Source: an uncultured Pseudomonadota bacterium
Lineage (GTDB): Bacteria; Myxococcota_A; Bradymonadia; Bradymonadales; Bradymonadaceae
Direction of reading: 5' to 3'
NCBI GenBank assembly: GCA_950059285.1
Contig: CATLTV010000019.1
Location: 1 to 44,211 of the forward strand
Length of the DNA stretch: 44,211 nucleotides
The notes below the pieces were generated by a model. It made no database searches. It was not told the origin of the DNA and saw nothing but the letters and a program-made list of their open reading frames with translations. Position 1 is the first letter of the stretch; every line of letters begins with the position of its first letter. Shown one piece after another: positions 1 to 6,446 of the stretch. The position numbers and the translations under genes were made by a program.

Positions 1-53
1 AAAAAATCGAATTTTTTTTTCCGCCCCTCTTCTTATATATAAAACATTTTAGC
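1..53 (-). other. Window edge: downstream region of the first gene, possible cut-off terminator
   Basis: The 53 bases after the first (minus-strand) gene contain an A/T-only 7-bp hairpin at 1-17 and a GC-rich CCGCCCCTCTTCTT stretch at 21-34. That stretch resembles one arm of the hairpins found elsewhere in the window, but no matching second arm is visible, so a terminator may be cut by the edge. No gene seen. Confidence 0.25.
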
Positions 54-593
54 TCAGGACTTCTCTTCCGATCCTTCTTCATCGGTCTTGGACTCGGCTT
101 CTTTCTTCTCTTTCTGAAGCTCCCTCCACTCATCTTTTTCCATCCTGCTGACAAGACGCCAGCCTGACTGCTGACGATCCCAACGCTCAATAAAGCGCTC
201 CTTCTGCACCGTCATGTTGGGCTCCTTGTACCAGTGCTGCTCCACATCCACGATGGCATGCACAGGCTCTTCTTTTTCACGATCGGCGGACTTCATCTCA
301 AGGTCCTTGATCTCCAGCAACGTGATGTGGAAATCCTCTCCATGCTCCTCATAACGCCCAAGGAAGCTCTGCTTGAAGTCCTCGGCGACAAAGTAAGCAG
401 CCTTCTCATACCTGGCCCAGCGAAGGTTCTTGTGAAATCCGCGTAACGCGGACTCAAGCTCTGTACCATCCTCAATACTTGGTGGACGGTTCATGGTTTG
501 ACACCCTGTGTTTCCCATCAGCGCCAACGCTCCACCTATCAGCGTCACGCACACACATAGCCTTACGAGATGCCTGAAGAGACCTCTTTTCAT
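54..593 (-). CDS. Small predicted lipoprotein of unknown function
   Basis: A 179-residue protein starting MKRGLFRHL, with a hydrophobic stretch ending in GNTGC around residue 31, which looks like a weak lipoprotein signal. The mature part is charged and ends in a Lys/Glu-rich tail. Its middle (about residues 40-150) has the look of an NTF2-like or DUF4440-type small alpha+beta domain, but I cannot assign a family. The ATG at 593 is preferred over the TTG at 635 or the ATG at 614 because GAGAAGG lies 8 nt upstream of it. The gene follows the flippase gene on the same strand with a gap of about 50 nt, so the two are probably co-transcribed. The role is unknown; an envelope location is inferred from the signal. 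Confidence 0.6.
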   Translation of the reverse strand: MKRGLFRHLVRLCVCVTLIGGALALMGNTGCQTMNRPPSIEDGTELESALRGFHKNLRWARYEKAAYFVAEDFKQSFLGRYEEHGEDFHITLLEIKDLEMKSADREKEEPVHAIVDVEQHWYKEPNMTVQKERFIERWDRQQSGWRLVSRMEKDEWRELQKEKKEAESKTDEEGSEEKS

Positions 594-644
594 ATCATTT
601 GCCTTCTCATCCATGAGTTCAAAAACCTTTATCAAGTCATTCTA

Positions 645-2450
645 TTATTTCTTCTTTTTCCTCAGAAGAACGCTCGCCACACGTTGACGATCCTCTGCTG
701 ATAGCTCGCCAGTCACGGCCAACACAACCAGGAACGCCACCCCGAGAATGGCCATCTTACCTGCAACCGCTCCAAGTGTCACAACTTTTGCCAGACCTCC
801 TGTCAAACCTGCACCTGCAAACCACAACGCAGGCTCGGGAATCACCAGATCCAAACCAAATAACACCAGCGCTCCTGCCAGCACTCTCAACACGGTCTTC
901 CAGGGAGGGAGCGCGCCGTAGCGCTTCCAGATAAAGCCAAGTGAAAGCACACAGCCAACACCCATCGCGATCGCGGTCGCAGTCGCAGCGCTCAACATAA
1001 AGTCAGGTGCAAACTTCAAATATGCTGCGGCAAAATCAGTCGCACCACCAGAGTATGCCACTGCCTGATGAACCTGGCTCATCGCCTCGCCTGCCATGGA
1101 AGGCAGCTGCACTGCATGCTCCTGTTGAAGAATGCTCTGCCAGACCTCCTCACGTCGCATACTCAGGAACCACCAGTTCAACGTGGCACTCACGCCAAGA
1201 CTTATCGCCATCAACCACGCGGTCACACCTGGGCGGCCTGCCCCCGTGATGATGGTCGCGCCCACAAAAAAGAGTGAGAAAAAGATGATCGCCACGGTCA
1301 TCACCGAAAGCGCACCTGCAACTGCCGTGTAATCAGAGGAATACAACGCACCAATCAGAGAGTCCGAGTTGAAAATCAATGGCAACGCCACGGCAGCAAT
1401 CAACAACAAACAGTACCTGAATGTGGTTTCGATATAACCTTTTGTACGCTCCTTATCCTCCTTGAAGGTCGCTTCACTGATGAGAGGAAACACCACAAAG
1501 GTGATCGCAATCACGCCCTGATAAGGCAACCTTGAGATGTTGAGAGCAGCACCATAAAACCCAGCAAATTTATCACTCACTGTGCTGAACTGATCGCCAA
1601 ACATCGCCAACGACTCGGGCGGCACACTCGTCATCGACTTCAACATAAACAGGTCTGCGCGAAGCAATCCGTTGAGAGCAAAGGTATATGCCATGACAAG
1701 GAGCAAGAACTTCAACAAGGAGCTGCCACCAACCTCCTGCGAGGAGGTCGCACCAGCGCCCTGCTGCACAGCCTGTAAGTGCGCACCCTGTTTAAGCATT
1801 CTCCACACCATGACGCCCGAAATTAACGCGATCGCGCCCGCTGCACCCACAAAACCCGCCACAGCGCCACCCACGCCAAAGCCGATCCAAACAAGGCCCA
1901 ACATGCCAATGGTCTTCATCGTCTGGAATGCGATATCGAGCGCAGCCTGACGCACAAAGCTCTTGATGCCGTTCAAGTACCCCACAAACAACGCATAAAA
2001 TGCATAAAACGCAATGATCAAACTCGAGAACCGCATCATGCCTGACAACGACGCGTCATGAAAGATCTCACCTGCAATCCAGGGACTTGCTAGCGCATAA
2101 CCCACAGCGACAGGGACGCCAAGCAAGAGCTGAAGTTTGAGCGCCTGATTCACAAGCTCCTTGGCTCGTGCTGGCTGCTCACTGATCACCTTGGCCACAG
2201 CTTGAAGTGTGCCTGTAATCATCACCATGTTCAGCAAGCCAATCGCCTCGGTGACGATCTTGAACTGGCCAAACAGCTCCGCAGAACCAAAGAACAACGG
2301 GAGTCCAAGCTGCGTTAACGCACCCGTGACCATAAACCACAACTTGGCTGCCGTGATCACCAGGAACCCTCGCCCTGTCTTTCTTACTGTATCGTCCTGA
2401 ACCTCATTGGATGACTCAGAAACATCAACTTTATCAATAGAATCAGACAT
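645..2450 (-). CDS. Polysaccharide/lipid-linked oligosaccharide flippase (MOP superfamily, Wzx/MurJ-like)
   Basis: A 601-residue integral membrane protein with about 12-14 hydrophobic segments spread over its whole length. After a short charged N-terminus (about 25 residues) it enters GFLVITAAKLWFMVTGALTQ, typical of the polysaccharide transport branch of the MOP (MATE-like) superfamily. Such proteins flip lipid-linked sugars across the inner membrane. It is longer than the usual 430-500 residues because of extra loops (about residues 225-245 and 430-470) and additional C-terminal helices, and it ends in a run of four lysines. Which substrate it carries (O-antigen, capsule or a peptidoglycan precursor) cannot be told, because no glycosyltransferases lie nearby. 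It is followed by a small lipoprotein gene in the same direction. The family call is by overall pattern; there is no short diagnostic motif. Confidence 0.75.
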   Translation of the reverse strand: MSDSIDKVDVSESSNEVQDDTVRKTGRGFLVITAAKLWFMVTGALTQLGLPLFFGSAELFGQFKIVTEAIGLLNMVMITGTLQAVAKVISEQPARAKELVNQALKLQLLLGVPVAVGYALASPWIAGEIFHDASLSGMMRFSSLIIAFYAFYALFVGYLNGIKSFVRQAALDIAFQTMKTIGMLGLVWIGFGVGGAVAGFVGAAGAIALISGVMVWRMLKQGAHLQAVQQGAGATSSQEVGGSSLLKFLLLVMAYTFALNGLLRADLFMLKSMTSVPPESLAMFGDQFSTVSDKFAGFYGAALNISRLPYQGVIAITFVVFPLISEATFKEDKERTKGYIETTFRYCLLLIAAVALPLIFNSDSLIGALYSSDYTAVAGALSVMTVAIIFFSLFFVGATIITGAGRPGVTAWLMAISLGVSATLNWWFLSMRREEVWQSILQQEHAVQLPSMAGEAMSQVHQAVAYSGGATDFAAAYLKFAPDFMLSAATATAIAMGVGCVLSLGFIWKRYGALPPWKTVLRVLAGALVLFGLDLVIPEPALWFAGAGLTGGLAKVVTLGAVAGKMAILGVAFLVVLAVTGELSAEDRQRVASVLLRKKKK

Positions 2451-2661
2451 TTAAAACCCTAACAAGAACCCATAACCTGTGCTCAACGCACATCAGACTT
2501 ACTACGCCCCTCTCCCATAGCTCATGCGTTCACAAAAAACCAACCTCAACAGACTGTAAAAAATCAATTTTTCTTTGCCTCACCACTGTTCGTGCACATG
2601 ATCGACTCTCGTCGGTCAGGTTACATTATCCGTTTTCTTATATTTCCTTTTGGAGAATCTT

Positions 2662-3351
2662 ATGAATTATCTCATTACAGGCGCAAACAGGGGCATTGGC
2701 CTTGAATTCGTCAAACAACTTACATCTCGTGGAGAAACTGTCCTTGCCACATGCCGCTCTCCAAAACAGGCCGAAGAGCTTAACACCTTGGCCAACACAC
2801 ACAAGGATCTGCTGACCATCATCAAGCTTGATGTTGCCGACACAGAGAGCATCGATAACCTCCTGAGTTATGTCAAAAAAGAAGACCTCACATTTGACGT
2901 CCTCATTAACAACGCAGGCATCAACCCTCAAGCAGGGCAGCTTGGGGAACTTGATTACGATGTATTCTTGAAAGGTTTTGAGGTGAATAGCATCGCTCCC
3001 CTCCGCCTGGCCGAAGCGCTCCTGCCACGACTCACTGGAGCCAAAAAGATCATCAACCTCACCTCCAAAATGGGCAGCGTCGAGGACAACACCAGCGGCG
3101 GCGCCTACGCGTATCGTATGAGCAAAGCTGCTCTGAACATTGGCTTCAAAAGCTTCGCCATTGATACAAAGTCCAAAGGCGTCACTAGCCTTGTCATGCA
3201 CCCAGGCTGGGTCATGACTGATATGGGCGGACCCAATGCCCTGATCACCGTTGAGCAAAGCGTCAGCGGACTGCTCAACACCATCGACAATGCCACCCTT
3301 GAACAAAGTGGTAACTTCTACGGATGGGAAGGCAACATCATCCCTTGGTGA
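2662..3351 (+). CDS. Short-chain dehydrogenase/reductase, C-factor/CsgA-like
   Basis: A 229-residue classical SDR, an NAD(P)-dependent oxidoreductase with a Rossmann fold. Visible motifs are the cofactor-binding TGANRGIG at residues 6-13, NNAG near 83-86, the catalytic Ser135 (LTSKMGS), and Tyr151 with Lys155 (YRMSK). The length and the MNYLITGANRGIGLEF start resemble the small cytosolic SDRs that include carbonyl reductases and the Myxococcus C-signal protein CsgA. The substrate is unknown. The ATG at 2662 is chosen because TTGGAG lies 6 nt upstream; an in-frame TTG at 2650 is part of that ribosome-binding region. It stands alone on the plus strand, divergent from the flippase gene. The nearest downstream structure is the long hairpin at 3448-3510. 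Confidence 0.88.
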   Translation: MNYLITGANRGIGLEFVKQLTSRGETVLATCRSPKQAEELNTLANTHKDLLTIIKLDVADTESIDNLLSYVKKEDLTFDVLINNAGINPQAGQLGELDYDVFLKGFEVNSIAPLRLAEALLPRLTGAKKIINLTSKMGSVEDNTSGGAYAYRMSKAALNIGFKSFAIDTKSKGVTSLVMHPGWVMTDMGGPNALITVEQSVSGLLNTIDNATLEQSGNFYGWEGNIIPW

Positions 3352-3389
3352 TCTATCGTGTCTCACAAACGCAAAAAAGGAGGCTCATC

Positions 3390-3542
3390 ATGAGCTCCTG
3401 TGGTCGTAATACCATGGGTCTACGATTCACCACCATGGATCGTAAGCAATTGTCATCAAAGAGAAAACCCCAGGGGCGACACCCCTGGGGTTTTCTCTTT
3501 GATGACAATTACTTAAATAAACTCTTCACCTCATTAATGTAG
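3390..3542 (+). CDS. Doubtful 50-codon ORF with a perfect ribosome-binding site running through a hairpin
   Basis: AAAAAAGGAGG at 3374-3384 sits 6 nt before an ATG at 3390, one of the strongest Shine-Dalgarno sequences in the window. The reading frame runs straight through the palindrome at 3448-3510 and ends inside the 3' end of the opposite-strand gene. The encoded peptide (MSSCGRNTMGL...) resembles nothing I know. It may be a leader-like peptide whose translation would unwind the hairpin, a decayed gene start, or chance. Confidence 0.2.
   Translation: MSSCGRNTMGLRFTTMDRKQLSSKRKPQGRHPWGFLFDDNYLNKLFTSLM
3448..3510. terminator. Palindrome 1: 29-bp perfect stem between convergent genes
   Basis: Arms 3448-3476 and 3482-3510 are perfectly complementary with a 5-nt loop (CGACA). 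The core is CCCCAGGGG/CCCCTGGGG. It is flanked by AAAGAGAAAA/TTTTCTCTTT, so a U-rich tract follows the core in both directions, and then by ten more paired bases. It lies between the SDR gene and the convergent gene that stops at 3509; its right end overlaps that stop codon. A bidirectional intrinsic terminator fits, but the outer ten base pairs go beyond what one needs. Confidence 0.85.
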
Positions 3543-3949
3543 CGCGTCTCTTGCTCGCTCACATCCTCTCCTGTTCCAAGCAAACCTCCTCCTGCGCTCT
3601 CAGCAACAGCCGTCAAACACGAGACGATAAACTCACCATACAGACGTACATCCTCCTCACCAAAATGCTCGGTCACCGCCGCATGCACTGTGGAGAGCAT
3701 ACTCGCAGTATAGGTCTGAAAGTCCTTGTCCGCATCCACTACGATCTTTTCCTTGCTGTCTGGCTGCTCATCAATCAACGCAAAGAGAGGCTTGCCCTTG
3801 TAAGGCGCTGACTCCAACAACGCCCTCTTGGTCTGCAAAAACGTGACAAACTCATCTCCCCACTCCAGTGGATTACTTGAGTCTCCAAACAAACCCATGG
3901 ATGCGATCATTGGGCCTTCTGCTATCAGTTTCTTTGTGGGTTGATCCAT
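3509..3949 (-). CDS. Conserved-looking protein of unknown function
   Basis: A 146-residue soluble protein with no signal peptide or membrane segment. It begins MDQPTKKLIAEGPMIASMG and looks mainly alpha-helical, with a helical stretch from about residue 70 (KDFQTYTASMLSTVHAAV) and a Gly-rich turn (SAGGGLLG) near 118. I do not recognise a family. The ATG at 3949 has AGAGGT about 7 nt upstream. It is a single-gene unit, convergent with the SDR gene and divergent from the large exported protein gene at 4347. Codon use and composition match the neighbours. Confidence 0.6.
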   Translation of the reverse strand: MDQPTKKLIAEGPMIASMGLFGDSSNPLEWGDEFVTFLQTKRALLESAPYKGKPLFALIDEQPDSKEKIVVDADKDFQTYTASMLSTVHAAVTEHFGEEDVRLYGEFIVSCLTAVAESAGGGLLGTGEDVSEQETRYINEVKSLFK

Positions 3950-4346
3950 GATTAGTACCTCTTGTGTTATTCAATATGACGTTTCTGTTTTAACAAAACC
4001 TCCATCAGGTTTCGACACTCGACAACCTATGAATCACCCCGAAGAAAAACAACCTCTCAAAAAACCATTTAATCCGTCAAACCAGCCACTTAACCACTCT
4101 TCACCAGGCACAGTGCACAATAACCAGACACACCGTCCTCCCTTGTGCTCATCGACAGTTAATCCTGTGCTCAAGATTAACTCCAAGGGCCTAAAATTAA
4201 ATAATTCACACGGCCCACCACCACACATCCTCCAAATAAGGGTACAATAACAAGCTGAAAAGCTTCATTTTTATTGAATACCTCTCACATGTTGCTCGTC
4301 GATGTAGTGTATTAAAAACTTCAACAGTTTAGCAGGAAACTACATC
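3950..4346. other. Divergent intergenic region, 397 nt
   Basis: Lies between the starts of the genes at 3949 (minus) and 4347 (plus), so it should hold promoters for both. It is A/C-rich on the plus strand. Open frames on both strands here have no ribosome-binding site or recognisable composition, and I see no convincing -35/-10 pair, repeat or RNA gene. Confidence 0.4.
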
Positions 4347-6062
4347 ATGAAGACCCCACGCCATACACTCTCCTTACTCGCTGCGCTCACCATCCTGACC
4401 CCATCTATTGCCATGGCACAGGGCGCTCTTGACACCTTGCGAGCTACACAATCCCCACGCCATGTCACGACACAACGCATCCAGGAGCAGGGACACTCCA
4501 TGGAAGACATTGAGCCTGGTCAGACCATCAAGCTGGCATCTCAGCGCACATCGCTTCGCACGATCAATGTCAAGACCTCGGAGTTCTTGCGCCCCGCCAA
4601 GGGTCATCGTTACATCGCCGCGCGCACCACATGCCACGATTACCTTCTGGTCGTGGAGTACGCACATCGCAAGGCGCTCAACCTCCATCCTCACACCAAA
4701 AAGATCAAAGGCTATGTCCTTAACCTCAAGGACAACTCTCGCTCTGAAACATTTTTTGCGCCATCCGAGGACATCATCTGCCAGGATGACCGTATGCTCA
4801 TACGACGCTACGATGGAGCGCCCGCAGTCTTCTCCTTTGAAGACCAGAGCATTCACATTCCATCGTTCTCACTGCCCAACAATGACACACTCAGCCACAT
4901 GGATGATCCCACACCCATTATGCCCGAGGATGGATCACAAGCCACACACTTCCTTGTGCGCGCCGTGTCCAAGGACAAAAAATTCTACTTCTCACTGTGG
5001 TCCCCTGATGATGGGCACATGGACTTCACAGAGCTTCCTTTTGATGGTGTAATCTCTGCTCAATTTAACAATGATACCATTGACATGGCGGGATTTACCG
5101 TACACACATCACAAGTCACAGATGCCTTCAGCGATAACCCCCGAACCTACAGCAACACGCAAATTCATCGCCACGCTTATAATGTAGGTGATGATATCAC
5201 GCGTATTCATGAGGGCTCTGCAAACACCGAAGTCAGCCTGATCAAGGGCGGCTATATTGCCATCTCGGAGTACAACTCACAGCGCATCCTCTACCCTGAT
5301 AATACAGAGATCCAAATCTCCTCGGAGGACTGTGATCCACGCAGCAAACTCAAACTTGCAGATGTGTCACGTACTACCACAGCTGCACTGTTCACATGCA
5401 GAACCTCCGAAGACACCACACAGTATCAACTCGTGTACTGGACCCCCGAACAAACATATACACTCAATGCCTCTGGCAACTCGTTCCAAAGCCCAAGACC
5501 TGCCCAAAACTGGGAGTTCGCAGATGGTCCCGTGCCAATTGTTGTCATTTCGGAATCCACATGGGACCCCAAACGATGGGAGTACAATCACAAGTATTTT
5601 GATATTGATCGCGGCGTCCTCTGGCATGGAGATGCACAGTATGAGCTCAGCATCTCTCCTGGCCGCAGCCCACGTGTGTTCCTTGCAGCAGACAAGGAGC
5701 ACAAACGAGAAGAGATCCAAAAAGGCAAGAGAATCAAGCTCTTCAAAGTGGACCTTGATCGCGGCACAGAGACATTAATCCACACCTACACCGACTGTCC
5801 TGGTCAACTTGTCTCCTCTCATCGAAACGCTGGCATCACCGAAGTCCACTGTGTGACAAACCCCAACAAGGGCAAGTTTGAATACATCCAGCAGTGGTCT
5901 GAAGTCATCGACCTTGAAAACTACACACGCTTCAGGGTGCCCAAAAACCGCTACGTGAGCGACATCCTGCCCGATGGACGCTTCGTGATTAACACCGCCG
6001 ATAAAGGCGATAACCTCCTCTACCACAACGCCTCAAAGCTCTGGATTGGTAGCATGCGATAA
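4347..6062 (+). CDS. Large exported protein of unknown function
   Basis: A 571-residue protein with a clear Sec signal peptide: MKTPRH, a hydrophobic core to about residue 24, and a likely AMA|Q cleavage site. The mature part has no transmembrane segment. Repeated short beta-strand-like stretches with periodic Asp/Asn turns, such as ILYPDNTEIQ and LYHNASKLW, suggest a beta-propeller or other all-beta fold, but no family motif is visible. Cysteines are few (about eight), so it is unlike the Cys-rich lipoproteins nearby. It is probably periplasmic or secreted. CAGGAAAC about 8 nt upstream supports the ATG at 4347. It is monocistronic and ends 2 nt before a perfect 40-nt palindrome shared with the convergent downstream gene. 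Confidence 0.65.
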   Translation: MKTPRHTLSLLAALTILTPSIAMAQGALDTLRATQSPRHVTTQRIQEQGHSMEDIEPGQTIKLASQRTSLRTINVKTSEFLRPAKGHRYIAARTTCHDYLLVVEYAHRKALNLHPHTKKIKGYVLNLKDNSRSETFFAPSEDIICQDDRMLIRRYDGAPAVFSFEDQSIHIPSFSLPNNDTLSHMDDPTPIMPEDGSQATHFLVRAVSKDKKFYFSLWSPDDGHMDFTELPFDGVISAQFNNDTIDMAGFTVHTSQVTDAFSDNPRTYSNTQIHRHAYNVGDDITRIHEGSANTEVSLIKGGYIAISEYNSQRILYPDNTEIQISSEDCDPRSKLKLADVSRTTTAALFTCRTSEDTTQYQLVYWTPEQTYTLNASGNSFQSPRPAQNWEFADGPVPIVVISESTWDPKRWEYNHKYFDIDRGVLWHGDAQYELSISPGRSPRVFLAADKEHKREEIQKGKRIKLFKVDLDRGTETLIHTYTDCPGQLVSSHRNAGITEVHCVTNPNKGKFEYIQQWSEVIDLENYTRFRVPKNRYVSDILPDGRFVINTADKGDNLLYHNASKLWIGSMR

Positions 6063-6064
6063 CT

Positions 6065-6104
6065 AAACAAGAAGAGGCCCCTCATGAGGGGCCTCTTCTT
6101 GTTT
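6065..6104. terminator. Palindrome 2: 40-nt perfect palindrome between convergent genes
   Basis: The sequence is its own reverse complement from 6065 to 6104: AAACAAGAAGAGGCCCCTC followed by its mirror. It would form about 18 bp with a 4-nt CATG loop. The 3' arm ends CCTCTTCTTGTTT, giving a U-rich tract in either direction. It fills the gap between the stop at 6062 and the convergent stop at 6116. Confidence 0.88.
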
Positions 6105-6115
6105 GGCTATAAATA

Positions 6116-6382
6116 TCACTTGCATCGATCATTTTTGGATGATTCGAAGCGACATAGAATCTCGGGGTCACTTGAGTCATCACACACGAGCGCCGCAGAT
6201 TTATCAGGACAGCTGTAATAACGCCCCTTGTTACAGCACTCATAACGTTTGCCACTGCCATCATCATCGTAGTCATCAAGACCACCACAGGCCCATAACA
6301 CAATGACAGAGAGCAACAGCCCACACAGAGCAAACCCCAGGGATAGCACAGACATACGTTTTTTTGCTGGAATAGCGTTCAT
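6116..6382 (-). CDS. Small Cys-rich predicted lipoprotein
   Basis: An 88-residue protein with a type II signal: MNAIPAKKRM, a hydrophobic core, then the lipobox LWAC with the lipidated Cys near residue 32. The mature part is only about 57 residues. It opens with an acidic segment (GGLDDYDDDGSG), then has six cysteines including a CC pair (YECCNKGRYYSC...VC...LC...RC), so it is probably a small disulfide-bonded domain. Function unknown. The start has AAGGAG 8-9 nt upstream. The acidic spacer followed by a Cys-rich module repeats, in miniature, the design of the larger lipoproteins at 10859 and 43302. It lies 64 nt downstream of the FHA-ABC gene on the same strand... that is, the large gene stops at 6447, so read-through co-transcription is possible. 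Confidence 0.65.
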   Translation of the reverse strand: MNAIPAKKRMSVLSLGFALCGLLLSVIVLWACGGLDDYDDDGSGKRYECCNKGRYYSCPDKSAALVCDDSSDPEILCRFESSKNDRCK

Positions 6383-6446
6383 GTCACGAACTCCTTGTGA
6401 AACACGTTCTTGATCCTCAATTTGCCCACCGAGTTTAGCATATGAA

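Noticed and set aside
594-635. TTG start at 635 for the first lipoprotein gene
   Set aside because: It adds 14 charged residues before the signal peptide and has no ribosome-binding site, whereas GAGAAGG precedes the ATG at 593.
2638-3366. A 242-codon minus-strand frame opposite the SDR gene
   Set aside because: The sense frame has complete SDR motifs and a good ribosome-binding site.
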